A DNA stretch of 9,894 nt from Deinococcus sp. (GCA_028287665.1 JAQBPF010000435.1:1-9894); one strand, 5' to 3'. Counted from the first letter of the stretch, positions 1 through 7,172 are shown. Notes: generated by a model from the letters alone, not told the origin. Numbers and translations are program-made.

Positions 1-81
1 CTGCGCGAGAGCGAGGGGATGCTGTAGGGCGGGCTGGCCCCACCGTAACCCGTCCCCCTGCGCCCTGCTGACCCTTCGGCC

Positions 82-87
82 TACACT
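82..87 (+). promoter_or_regulatory. -10 box of the helicase gene (leaderless start)
   Basis: TACACT fits the TANNNT -10 consensus and ends six bases before the GTG at 94. Transcription would therefore begin at or next to the start codon, giving a leaderless mRNA. There is no Shine-Dalgarno sequence before the GTG, and I see no convincing -35 box at the normal distance. The box supports GTG 94 as the true start. Confidence 0.6.
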
Positions 88-93
88 GACGGT

Positions 94-2796
94 GTGCTGG
101 CCGCCCGCTCTACTCTGCATCAGCCTGGGCCTGACCCCCTTGCCCCCGAATCCACGCGCTACGCCCGCCTGGAGGGGTTTTTGCGCGAAATTCTGGGCGG
201 GGGCGTGGCGCTGCTGCATGAGGATGAGGCCGTGCCAGCCCACACCGTCAAGGCCGCCGATCTGGGCTGGACAGAGGCCGTGCGGCGCGGCTTCGGCTTT
301 GCCGACGTGTACCGCCATCAGGCCGACACCTACCGCCTGATGCACGCTGGTGAGCATGTGATCGTGACCACCCCCACCGCCAGCGGCAAAACGGGCGCGT
401 TTTTTCCGGCGGTCTTCGAGCGGCTGGAGGCCAATCCACAGGCCACGGCCCTGTTTGTTTATCCGCTGGTGGCGCTGGGTCAGGATCAGCGCGACAAGCT
501 GAATGCCTTCCGCGATCAGGGCCGGTTCGATTGGCAGATCGAGGCGTTTCAGGGCGGCGCACAGCCCGCCGACATTTTTAAGACAGGCGTGCGGATGGTC
601 ACGGCCACGCCCGACAAGCTGCACTGGTCGCTGACTCATCCCAAAGTTCGGGCCTTCCTCTCCACACTGGCTTTCGTGGTGCTGGATGAGGCGCACACCT
701 ACCGGGGCGGTTTTGGAAGTGAGGTGGCCGGGATGCTGCGCCGCCTGCTGGATCTGGCGCGGGCGCTGGGGGCCAACCCGCAGGTCATTCTAAGCACCGC
801 CACCATCGGCAATCCCGCCGAATTTGCCCGCGAACTGGTGGGGATCGACGCCGTGGAGGTCAGCGAATCGGGGGCGGCGCGGCACGGCAAACGCTACTAT
901 CTGGCCGACCACAGAGGACAGCCACGCCGGTTCTGGGACGCCGTGATGAATGCCAGCGCCGCGCACGGCCTGAAAGTCCTGGCCTTTTTTCGGGGCCGCT
1001 CCCGCGCCGCGCGGCTGTATTCCACCTACCGCGCCCAACCGCGATACGCCCGCGCCGCGCATCTGTACATGGCAGGCACCAGCGACCGCGAAGGCCGCCT
1101 GTCCGAGTTCCGGCGGGCCTCCAGCGGGGTCATGTTTGCCACCAACGCCCTTGAAGCTGGGGTAGATATCGGGGATCTGGAGATCGTCATCATCGACGGC
1201 TATCCGGGATCACGCATGGCTTTTCGGCAGATGGCAGGCCGCGCTGGGCGGGTGGCCCCCGGCCTGGTGCTGTATCTGCCTGCCCTGAACGATCAGGGTG
1301 TGCCCCAGCCCGTGGACGCCTTTTACAGCAACACGGGCAATTTTCATGAGCTGGTGAAGGGCCAGATCGAAAAGGCCGTGGTGGAGGCGGGCAATCCTTA
1401 TCTGTCGCCCCGGCACCGGCAGCGTGGGCAGGAGGAATTCCGGTCGGCGGGCCTGCCCACAGAAACCTCGGTTCTGACCCGCAGCAAATACTGGAACCTG
1501 CGCGGCGAGGGGAGCGCCAAATTTGCGGTGATCGAGGCTGCCGACTGGGAAACTCGCGGCCTGCGCTGCTTCGACGCGCCGCTGGAGTCGCCCAGCCAGC
1601 ACTACGCCCTCACCGAAAAGCATGAGGGGGCGGTATTTTCGCTGGACGGGCAGGGCTACAAGGTGCTGCGCTGGGAGGAACACCCGCCCGGCACCGCCAT
1701 CGTGGTTGAAAAATTTGAGGCCGCCAATCTGTTTACGCGGGGGCTGTACGCCATCGACGTGCAGCCCGCCAAAATGGGCGACTGGGTGCGGCGCGGCCCG
1801 CTGGCCTACCGTCACGGCGAGGTGATCATTCGCCGCCGCTACACCGGATTCATGATGATGCGGCAGGTCTTCGAGCGCGTGTGCAGCGGGTGTGACCGCG
1901 ATCCCGGCCCCAGCGAGCGCACCTGCCGCGCCTGCGGGGGCCGCATTCAGGACCGGATGCAGGATCACAAGCTCAGCGAGCACCTGTACGACAAGCCGCT
2001 GGAGTTGCCGCCCTTCCGCACCAGTGCGCTGGAAGTGGGCCTGGACCCGGCAGCCACCGAGCGCCCCACCGCTGTGGCCCACACGCTGAAGCACCTGCTG
2101 CAAAAGGTGACGCCTGAACGGGTGGCCTGCGATGAGGGTGACCTCGCCGGGGCGTTTCGCGAGGGCCGCGACACCTATTTTTTCCTGTATGACGACTGGC
2201 TGGGCGGCCTGGGCGTGTCACGCCGCGCCTTCGAGAGCATGGATGATCTGCTGGCCCGCGCCTACCAACTGACGGCCAAGACGTGCTGCACCAGTCCCGG
2301 TGGGTGCTACGAATGCATCGCCGTCAGTCGGTGCTTTTCGCCCTTTCTGGCCAGTGGTGAGCGCCGCCCCACCGACAAGGCCGCCACCCACGCGCTTCTC
2401 CAGGGATTGCTGGGCATAGAAACCACCGCTCATGTGCCCGACGCCGTTCCACTCCCCGACCCCGCCCCGGCCCTTCCCGCCGCGTGGCCCCTGCAAGCCC
2501 GCGAGTTGCTGGATCTGCACGGCCTCTCGCTGCCGGAAGTCAGCGCCCGCCTCGGCATTCCCAGCCGCGAGTTGCAGCGGGCGGTCAGCACCACAGACGC
2601 GCTGCGTGTGACGCATCCAAAATTTGGCGAGGGCGTATTTATGGGCGGCTCTCATCAGGGAGACCGGCGCGAGGTGCTGATCTATTTTCCTGGCGTGGGC
2701 CAGAAGCGCCTGCTGCTGGCCTTCGCAGGCCTCACTGTGGTCCCAGGGCCAGCCACACGCGCTGGACGTGGCGGGCAGAATTCCAGACCGACCTGA
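94..2796 (+). CDS. MrfA/YprA-like DEAD/DEAH-box helicase with DUF1998 region and C-terminal Tudor-like tail
   Basis: Superfamily 2 ATP-dependent helicase of 900 aa that probably acts on DNA in repair; the best-studied relative is Bacillus subtilis MrfA (YprA), needed for mitomycin C repair. Visible motifs: a Q-motif-like YRHQ near residue 75, Walker A TTPTASGKT at 92-100, DEAH at 198-201, STAT at 234-237, motif V ATNALEAGVDIGD at 349-361 and motif VI RQMAGRAGR at 378-386. Two cysteine clusters follow: C597/C600/C611/C614, and C731/C732/C738/C741/C747 in the DUF1998 part; both probably bind metal. The protein is longer than B. subtilis MrfA (about 750 aa). The extra C-terminus has a helix-turn-helix-like stretch (about 808-830) and a segment (about 836-885) resembling the UvrD/PcrA Tudor-like domain. 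The GTG start is chosen because a -10 box lies just before it. It appears monocistronic, and no MrfB-like exonuclease gene is adjacent. The helicase family is certain; the repair role is inferred. Confidence 0.93.
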   Translation: MLAARSTLHQPGPDPLAPESTRYARLEGFLREILGGGVALLHEDEAVPAHTVKAADLGWTEAVRRGFGFADVYRHQADTYRLMHAGEHVIVTTPTASGKTGAFFPAVFERLEANPQATALFVYPLVALGQDQRDKLNAFRDQGRFDWQIEAFQGGAQPADIFKTGVRMVTATPDKLHWSLTHPKVRAFLSTLAFVVLDEAHTYRGGFGSEVAGMLRRLLDLARALGANPQVILSTATIGNPAEFARELVGIDAVEVSESGAARHGKRYYLADHRGQPRRFWDAVMNASAAHGLKVLAFFRGRSRAARLYSTYRAQPRYARAAHLYMAGTSDREGRLSEFRRASSGVMFATNALEAGVDIGDLEIVIIDGYPGSRMAFRQMAGRAGRVAPGLVLYLPALNDQGVPQPVDAFYSNTGNFHELVKGQIEKAVVEAGNPYLSPRHRQRGQEEFRSAGLPTETSVLTRSKYWNLRGEGSAKFAVIEAADWETRGLRCFDAPLESPSQHYALTEKHEGAVFSLDGQGYKVLRWEEHPPGTAIVVEKFEAANLFTRGLYAIDVQPAKMGDWVRRGPLAYRHGEVIIRRRYTGFMMMRQVFERVCSGCDRDPGPSERTCRACGGRIQDRMQDHKLSEHLYDKPLELPPFRTSALEVGLDPAATERPTAVAHTLKHLLQKVTPERVACDEGDLAGAFREGRDTYFFLYDDWLGGLGVSRRAFESMDDLLARAYQLTAKTCCTSPGGCYECIAVSRCFSPFLASGERRPTDKAATHALLQGLLGIETTAHVPDAVPLPDPAPALPAAWPLQARELLDLHGLSLPEVSARLGIPSRELQRAVSTTDALRVTHPKFGEGVFMGGSHQGDRREVLIYFPGVGQKRLLLAFAGLTVVPGPATRAGRGGQNSRPT

Positions 2797-2844
2797 ACGG
2801 CCGCCTCCATTGGGCACAAACCTGACCGGGTATGCCCTCCCCTG

Positions 2845-2874
2845 TTGACCACCCGCGCCTTTCATGTCTATACT
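2845..2874 (+). promoter_or_regulatory. Promoter of the tRNA-Gln gene
   Basis: TTGACC (2845-2850) and TATACT (2869-2874) are near-consensus -35 and -10 boxes with an 18-base spacer. Transcription should start near 2881, giving a leader of about 75 bases before the mature tRNA that RNase P would remove. This is the best housekeeping-type promoter in the window. Confidence 0.8.
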
Positions 2875-2957
2875 CTGGTTCGCCGTTCGGTTTAGGGCGG
2901 CGTGGGTCATGTGCTTTGGGGTGGCAACATCCGCAGCGCTAAGACAGAAGGCTGTTT

Positions 2958-3031
2958 AGGGATATGGTGTAATGGCAGCACAACAGATTTTGGATCTGTT
3001 AGTTTAGGTTCGAATCCTAGTATCCCTGCCA
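2958..3031 (+). tRNA. tRNA-Gln (anticodon TTG)
   Basis: A complete 74-base cloverleaf. The acceptor arm AGGGATA (2958-2964) pairs with TATCCCT (3021-3027), followed by discriminator G3028 and an encoded CCA (3029-3031). The D stem is GTGT/GCAC. The anticodon stem ACAGA (2983-2987) pairs with TCTGT (2995-2999) around the loop TTTTGGA, placing anticodon TTG at 2990-2992, which reads CAA and, by wobble, CAG. The T arm closes around TTCGAAT (3009-3015) with one G-T pair at its base. The first acceptor pair is A-T, which is weak but normal for bacterial tRNA-Gln. The gene is a single unit with its own promoter and terminator. Confidence 0.97.
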
Positions 3032-3036
3032 CAGAC

Positions 3037-3072
3037 AAAAAAGCGGTTCTCCAGGTGAGGGCCGCTTTTTTT
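3037..3072 (+). terminator. Rho-independent terminator of tRNA-Gln
   Basis: AAAAAAGCGG (3037-3046) pairs with CCGCTTTTTT (3062-3071), and a run of seven T ends at 3072. The loop contains a small inner CTC/GAG stem. The hairpin starts six bases after the CCA end of the tRNA, so it ends that transcript. The A-tract on the 5' side would also let it work on the other strand. Confidence 0.88.
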
Positions 3073-3204
3073 GTGCTTGCTTTGCCCCCACCGGACCCAC
3101 CCACTCTGCCGCTACGATCATCAGCTTGGTCACATTCCTGACGCAGCCTTTAGTGTTAGGCGATTTGCACCCGCATATGAGAACAAACCCTCTGCGCCTC
3201 ATCT

Positions 3205-3233
3205 TGAGTCAGCGGGGCTTCACGGTGAGTCAG
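3205..3233 (+). repeat. Pair of TGAGTCAG direct repeats, possible operator
   Basis: TGAGTCAG occurs at 3205-3212 and again at 3226-3233, 21 bases apart start to start, about two turns of the helix. Each copy is followed by a CGGGGC stretch, directly in the first and after a GTGG insertion in the second. The pair lies just upstream of a possible -10 box and upstream of the DUF4384 gene, which suits a regulator-binding site. No regulator is identified, and the site is inferred only from repetition and position. Confidence 0.35.
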
Positions 3234-3244
3234 GTGGCGGGGCC

Positions 3245-3250
3245 TACTGT
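3245..3250 (+). promoter_or_regulatory. Possible -10 box of the DUF4384 gene
   Basis: TACTGT fits TANNNT and lies 85 bases before the start codon, which would leave an untranslated leader of nearly 80 bases. No good -35 box sits at 16-18 bases, so an activator at the TGAGTCAG pair might be needed. TAGTGT at 3151-3156, with TTGGTC at 3126-3131 and a long 19-base spacer, is a weaker alternative. Confidence 0.3.
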
Positions 3251-3323
3251 AAGGACACAAAGAACGCACCCAAAAAGACGCGCTGGGACAGACCCGACGC
3301 TGAAAGTGCGCCCCCCAACCCCC

Positions 3324-3328
3324 GGAGG
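3324..3328 (+). promoter_or_regulatory. Shine-Dalgarno site fixing the DUF4384 start
   Basis: GGAGG lies seven bases before ATG 3336. It decides that start over the far-upstream in-frame GTG codons, which would add about 70 residues of poor, non-conserved-looking sequence ahead of an obvious signal peptide. It is one of only two clear Shine-Dalgarno sites among the genes of this window. Confidence 0.85.
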
Positions 3329-3335
3329 TTGCCTC

Positions 3336-3944
3336 ATGTCTACCCTCAGCACCGTATCCAAAAAACTGGCTCTTCTGACCGCTGTGACTGCCGTTGCCCT
3401 CAGCAGCGTTTCGGCCCCTGCCTTCGCCACCCCGCGCCTGAGCGCCCAGAGCATCATCGTGAACCCGGTGCAGACCACGCTGACGGCCCGCGTGTGGGTA
3501 GACCGCGACCCCAGCGGCACCCGCGTGCCCAACTACAGTGTGGGCGACCGGATCACGCTGTACACCACGGTGAACGAGAACGCCTATGTGTACCTGTTCA
3601 ACGTGAACCCTGACGGCACCACCGACCAGATTCTCCCCAACCGCATCAGCGCCAGCAACTACGTTCGCGCCGGAACCACCCGCGCCTTCCCCGCGACAGG
3701 CGACCAGTTCACCTTTGACGTGAGTGGCCCCAGGGGCCAGAACCGGGTGCTCGTGGTGGCCAGCCGACGCGCCCTGAACCTCAGCGAACTGAGCAGCTAC
3801 CAGACCGGGCAGAACTTCGCCACAGTGAAGCCCCAGACTCCTGAGCGACTGGCACAGGCCCTGAGCATCGTGGTCAACCCGGTTGCCCAGCCTGTCCCCC
3901 AGCAAGATTGGGTCAGCGACACGGCCTACTACAACGTGTACTGA
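3336..3944 (+). CDS. Exported DUF4384 domain protein
   Basis: A 202-aa protein predicted to leave the cytoplasm. Residues 1-31 form a Sec-type signal peptide: lysines at 9-10, a hydrophobic core LALLTAVTAVAL and an AFA cleavage site before T32. Residues about 66-150 match the DUF4384 pattern: YSVGDRITLYTTVNENAYVYLFNV, then a DG turn, LPN and a later RVLVVAS strand. This suggests a small beta-rich domain. The biochemical role of DUF4384 is unknown; an envelope or surface location is inferred from the signal peptide. A short motif is duplicated at the two ends of the mature protein, SIIVNPVQ (39-46) and SIVVNPVAQ (177-185), which may be pairing edge strands. There are no cysteines and no lipobox. 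The gene stands alone between the tRNA terminator and its own strong hairpin. Confidence 0.88.
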   Translation: MSTLSTVSKKLALLTAVTAVALSSVSAPAFATPRLSAQSIIVNPVQTTLTARVWVDRDPSGTRVPNYSVGDRITLYTTVNENAYVYLFNVNPDGTTDQILPNRISASNYVRAGTTRAFPATGDQFTFDVSGPRGQNRVLVVASRRALNLSELSSYQTGQNFATVKPQTPERLAQALSIVVNPVAQPVPQQDWVSDTAYYNVY

Positions 3945-3964
3945 GCACCGCCTGTAAGACCTAA

Positions 3965-4012
3965 ACACAAGAGGCAGGGACGCCCATCAAACGGCGTCCC
4001 TGCCTCTTGTGT
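3965..4012. terminator. Perfect 20-bp hairpin, bidirectional terminator
   Basis: Bases 3965-3984 are the exact reverse complement of 3993-4012, with an 8-base loop (3985-3992). The hairpin lies 20 bases after the DUF4384 stop and 21 bases after the GNAT stop on the opposite strand, so it can end both converging transcripts. T-rich sequence (CTCTTGTGT) lies within the descending arm on either strand, but there is no classical T run after it on the plus strand. Confidence 0.8.
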
Positions 4013-4033
4013 CGGCCTGCCCATCTTTCAGGT

Positions 4034-4864
4034 CTATTCCTTGGACAGCACGTAATACGCCCGGTGACCCTGACGCGCCAGATCGGTAATGGCGTAGCCT
4101 CGGGACAGATAGGAGCTGAGCACATCGCGCAGCGCATGTCGCCACATCAGGCGCACCGCTTCGGGCAGGGTATCGGCGCGGGTGGGCACTTCGGCCAGCA
4201 GACGGTTTCCGGCCAGATACAGGCGGGTGATGCCGGGTTCCTGGCTGTAGGGGCGTTCCTCCAGCGCCATCTGACCGCGTGCAGGTGGGGCGGGGCGGTC
4301 GGCATGAGGCTGGGTCAGATCCCATTCGGCCATGAGGCGGTCGGCGGGAAAGGCCGTGGCCCGGTCATCCTGCAGCGCGTACCAATCAGCATGGTAGCTG
4401 GTGACGGTTGCGCCCAATTTGCCCAGATTCAGGCGGGCATTCCGGGCCACCAGCGGGTCAAAGGTCCAGGTCATGCGGGTGAGGCCCTGCCGGACTGCAC
4501 GTTCCCGCTGCGCCAGTTTGAGCGCCACGGCCAGGCCCGAACCGCGCCAGCCGGGATGCACGGCCAACAGGTGCGAATGGTGCCAGATACGCTCGCCCGA
4601 CAGGGCCGGAAATCCGAACGCCAGGCCCACCGGAGCCGGATTGACCGACTCGTCTGCCGGATAGGCAGCCAGCACGATTCCGCCCGTCACGGCGCTGATT
4701 CTGAACAGCGTTCCGGGTGTCAACTCGCGGTCAGAATACCCCCAGGCGTCCACCTGCACGCCTTCTAGAGCACGCATGGCCCACGGATCAGTCACGTCGC
4801 GGATCACGTAGGGGCCGGTGGGCGTTCTGGGAGAGGGGTTCAGGGTTGAAAGAGCCTGTGTCAA
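4034..4864 (-). CDS. GNAT acyltransferase partner of the racemase
   Basis: A 276-aa protein of the GCN5-related N-acyltransferase superfamily, which moves an acyl group from acyl-CoA to an amine. The CoA-binding motif A is seen at 97-126 ([17 protein letters not shown], then a helix), with the pyrophosphate loop WRGSGLA at 106-112. [20 protein letters not shown] (133-152) is typical of the GNAT type found beside N-acylamino-acid racemases. In Geobacillus kaustophilus such an enzyme is a succinyl-CoA:D-amino acid N-succinyltransferase, so that activity is proposed here. The start is TTG 4864, overlapping the racemase stop in TTGA; a Shine-Dalgarno GAGGAG (4873-4878) lies eight bases away, and the first internal Met (residue 30) is too far inside the domain. 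Residues after about 185 form a C-terminal extension I cannot assign. Translation is probably coupled to the racemase. Confidence 0.87.
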   Translation of the reverse strand: MTQALSTLNPSPRTPTGPYVIRDVTDPWAMRALEGVQVDAWGYSDRELTPGTLFRISAVTGGIVLAAYPADESVNPAPVGLAFGFPALSGERIWHHSHLLAVHPGWRGSGLAVALKLAQRERAVRQGLTRMTWTFDPLVARNARLNLGKLGATVTSYHADWYALQDDRATAFPADRLMAEWDLTQPHADRPAPPARGQMALEERPYSQEPGITRLYLAGNRLLAEVPTRADTLPEAVRLMWRHALRDVLSSYLSRGYAITDLARQGHRAYYVLSKE

Positions 4865-5970
4865 GCGGTGCGCTCCTCATGCAGTTCGGCCACACTGGCC
4901 ACAAATTCGCGGTTGAGGGTCACGCCGATACCGGCACCGGTGGGGACAGGCATCAGGCCATTTTCGGCTTCCAGCGGTTCGTTGATAACGTCGGTGGCCC
5001 AGTAACGGCTGGCACTGCTGGTATCGCCGGGCAGGGTAAAATTGGGCAGAGTAGAGATATGGATGTTGTGGGCGCGGCCCACGCCGCTTTCCAACATGCC
5101 GCCGCACCACACGGGCGCACCGAACGCCTGCGAGATGTCGTGAATGCGCCGCGCCTCGGCGTGCCCACCCACCCGCGAGACTTTGACATTGATGACGCCG
5201 CCCGCGCCCAGTGCCAGGCCCTTGCGGGTGTCCTGCGCGCTGGTGATGGACTCGTCGAGGCACAGCGGCGTGGTCAGGCGGGCCTGCAACGTGGCGTGAT
5301 CCACAAGGTCATCCCAGGCCAACGGCTGCTCTATATAGGTCAGGCCAAATGCGTCCAGTGCCCGCAGACGGCCCGTATCGGCCAGCGTGTAGGCGCTGTT
5401 GGCGTCCACCGTCAGGCGAATATCGGGGAAGGCCTCGCGCGTGGCCCGCACCGGCTGAATATCCCAACCGGGCTTGATCTTGAGTTTGATTCGGCGGTAG
5501 CCCTGCTCCACATGCCGCCGCACCACGTCCACCGTGGCGGCTTCATCCGGCTGAATACCGAGGCTGACGCCCACTTCGACTTCTGTTTTGCGGCCACCCA
5601 GCAGCGTGCCCAGCGGCACGTCCAGCATCCGTGCCCACAGGTCCCAGGCAGCCATTTCTACCATCGCCCGCGCCATCTTGTTGCCCCGGAAGCCGCCCAG
5701 CGCAGCCTCCAGGTCTTCGGGGTTGGCAAAAGTTTTGCCCAGAATGCGCGGCAAAAAGACTTCTTTGAGCAGATGAAGGCCGCCCGCAATGGTTTCCTCG
5801 CGGTACATGGGCGCAAATTCCATCGTCCCTTCCGACAGTCCTTGCAGGCCGCCGCCATGCAACACCAGCAGCGGCACCACTTTTTCAGTTTGCACCCCGA
5901 AACTCGTTTCAAAACGGAATTTCAGGGGCAATCGCACGACGATAATTTCGGCAGCCTCAATACGCAGCAT
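4861..5970 (-). CDS. NSAR/OSBS-family N-acylamino-acid racemase (MenC-like)
   Basis: Enolase-superfamily enzyme of 369 aa in the N-succinylamino-acid racemase / o-succinylbenzoate synthase group. All active-site features are present: the KxK pair K162/K164, metal ligands D189 (TVDAN), E214 (YIEQPL) and D239 (CLDES), the opposing base K263 (NVKVSRVGG) and the [10 protein letters not shown] loop (291-300). The length and order match the characterised Deinococcus radiodurans and Amycolatopsis racemases. Family members may racemise N-acyl (often N-succinyl) amino acids, make o-succinylbenzoate for menaquinone, or do both. No other men gene is nearby, while the GNAT gene overlaps, which favours the racemase role. 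ATG 5970 is preceded by CATACT seven bases upstream and no Shine-Dalgarno site. It may also be read from the M42 gene 75 bases upstream. Family is certain; substrate is inferred. Confidence 0.93.
   Translation of the reverse strand: MLRIEAAEIIVVRLPLKFRFETSFGVQTEKVVPLLVLHGGGLQGLSEGTMEFAPMYREETIAGGLHLLKEVFLPRILGKTFANPEDLEAALGGFRGNKMARAMVEMAAWDLWARMLDVPLGTLLGGRKTEVEVGVSLGIQPDEAATVDVVRRHVEQGYRRIKLKIKPGWDIQPVRATREAFPDIRLTVDANSAYTLADTGRLRALDAFGLTYIEQPLAWDDLVDHATLQARLTTPLCLDESITSAQDTRKGLALGAGGVINVKVSRVGGHAEARRIHDISQAFGAPVWCGGMLESGVGRAHNIHISTLPNFTLPGDTSSASRYWATDVINEPLEAENGLMPVPTGAGIGVTLNREFVASVAELHEERTA
4873..4878 (-). promoter_or_regulatory. Shine-Dalgarno site within the racemase gene for the GNAT TTG start
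   Basis: Read on the minus strand this is GAGGAG, eight bases before TTG 4864. It lies inside the last codons of the racemase gene. It supports the unusual TTG start and a translational restart at the 4-base stop/start overlap. Confidence 0.7.
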
Positions 5971-5977
5971 GGCTGCC

Positions 5978-5983
5978 AGTATG
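5978..5983 (-). promoter_or_regulatory. Possible -10 box of the racemase gene
   Basis: CATACT on the minus strand ends seven bases before ATG 5970, the same spacing as the other leaderless starts here. It deviates from TANNNT at the first base, and no clear -35 box is seen. If active, the racemase and GNAT genes could be transcribed apart from the M42 gene. Confidence 0.42.
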
Positions 5984-6045
5984 CCCGCTCAGCTGCGGCA
6001 AATGGCTTCAGCCCCCTAAGAGGGTGGGGAGGTGGTCACTGGGGG

Positions 6046-7122
6046 TCAACGCGCCCAGTTGGCGTCCGTGCCCACCCGCCGCAGCCACGCCGCAATGATG
6101 TCGATGCAGGCTTTCACGTCGCGGGCATCGACCATTTCGCTGGGCGAATGCATGTAGCGGTTGGGAATACTGACCACTGCGGTGGGCACACCCGCACGCA
6201 CCAGCGTCAGGCTATCGGCGTCGGTGCCGCTGTACCGCCCGGCGGCGCTGAGGGTATAGGGGATGTGTTCTGCGCCCGCCGCTTCGATCAGGGCGCGGTT
6301 GAGGGCCGGGCTGCTCAGAGGATTGACGCTCAGATTGGCACCCGAGCCAAAGGGCACCACGCCGTATTTTTTCTCGCTGACGCCGGGCTGCTTGGTTTCG
6401 TGGGTCACGTCTACCGCAATCCCCGCCACCGGGTTCAGCAGGTATCCGCTGATCTGTGCGCCGTAAGCCCCGACTTCTTCCTGACTGGTGCCCACCGCCA
6501 CCACGCGGTGCTTGAGGTCGTGGCCCGCCACTGCCCGCAACGCCTCCAGCACGATAAAGGCACCCACGCGGTTGTCCAGGGCGCGGCTGACGATCTTGTC
6601 TCCGATCATCACGGGGGGCTGCTCGATCACGGCCACTGTGCCGATGGGAATGCGGGCCTTCACGGTGTCCTTGTCCAGGCCCACATCGATCCAGAGGTCT
6701 TCCAGTTTGCTGGCCTTGGCGCGTTCCTCGGCTTCCATGACATGAATGGCTTTTTTGCCGATGACGCCCAGCAGGTCGCCGCCCGGCGCCAGCAGACGCA
6801 CCCGCTGACCCACCAACACCTGCGGGTCCCAGCCACCCAGATTCAGCACACTCAAAAAGCCCTCGTCGCCCACATGCGACACGATCAGGCCGATTTCGTC
6901 CAGGTGGCCCATCAGGGCAATCGTCGGCGCACCTTCCGGTCCCACCTCGGCGTACACGTTGCCGAAATGGTCCTCGGAGACGCGGGCAAAGGCGGCCGCT
7001 TCCTGTTTCCAGACATCGGCAGCGCGGCGCTCGGCACCGCTGGGAGCCGCCACAGACAGCAGCGCAAACAGGAACTCTTGGTTGATGATGGGGCCGGACT
7101 GCGGCTCTGTCGGTTGTGTCAT
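6046..7122 (-). CDS. M42 family metallopeptidase (aminopeptidase / deblocking type)
   Basis: A 358-aa cytoplasmic, two-metal (Zn or Co) exopeptidase of the M42 family, which includes TET-type and glutamyl aminopeptidases and some deblocking aminopeptidases. The expected residues are all present: H73 and D75 (MGHLDEIG), bridging D183 (ALDNRVG), catalytic E215 and metal ligand E216 (SQEEVG), D238 (AVDVTHE) and H325 (YMHSPSE). Family members commonly assemble into dodecameric cages. ATG 7122 is preferred over the in-frame TTG at 7143 because a TAAACT -10 box lies seven bases before it and the domain begins soon after. The gene lies 75 bases upstream of the racemase on the same strand, so joint transcription is likely. 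It could trim peptides generally or remove acyl groups in the amino-acid pathway; only the family is certain. Confidence 0.92.
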   Translation of the reverse strand: MTQPTEPQSGPIINQEFLFALLSVAAPSGAERRAADVWKQEAAAFARVSEDHFGNVYAEVGPEGAPTIALMGHLDEIGLIVSHVGDEGFLSVLNLGGWDPQVLVGQRVRLLAPGGDLLGVIGKKAIHVMEAEERAKASKLEDLWIDVGLDKDTVKARIPIGTVAVIEQPPVMIGDKIVSRALDNRVGAFIVLEALRAVAGHDLKHRVVAVGTSQEEVGAYGAQISGYLLNPVAGIAVDVTHETKQPGVSEKKYGVVPFGSGANLSVNPLSSPALNRALIEAAGAEHIPYTLSAAGRYSGTDADSLTLVRAGVPTAVVSIPNRYMHSPSEMVDARDVKACIDIIAAWLRRVGTDANWAR

Positions 7123-7129
7123 AAATCTG

Positions 7130-7135
7130 AGTTTA
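7130..7135 (-). promoter_or_regulatory. -10 box of the M42 peptidase gene
   Basis: TAAACT on the minus strand ends seven bases before ATG 7122, so the message would be leaderless. No Shine-Dalgarno site lies in the short stretch between. It shares a 62-bp divergent gap with the apaG promoter. Confidence 0.58.
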
Positions 7136-7172
7136 AGGGGCAACTCCTTCTTCCGTTCCCGAACTGGCCCGG

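Noticed and set aside
1..27. Possible C-terminal end of an upstream plus-strand gene (LRESEGML then TAG).
   Set aside because: Nine codons are too few to tell a gene end from chance; no family can be recognised.
1210..2103. A 297-codon minus-strand frame opposite the helicase.
   Set aside because: The translation is low-complexity, without motifs, and overlaps the conserved helicase motifs and cysteine cluster on the plus strand.
3126..3335. An N-terminal extension of about 70 residues on the DUF4384 protein.
   Set aside because: ATG 3336 has a well-placed GGAGG and begins a classic signal peptide; the extension has no such support and covers the likely promoter.
3120..3335. Radiation/desiccation response motif (TTATGTCATTGACATAA-like palindrome) upstream of the DUF4384 gene or elsewhere.
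   Set aside because: No matching palindrome was seen by eye in this leader or in the other short intergenic gaps.
3156..3968. A 270-codon minus-strand frame opposite the DUF4384 gene.
   Set aside because: No recognisable domain; it is the antisense of a gene with signal peptide, Shine-Dalgarno site and a known domain, and it runs into the terminator hairpin.
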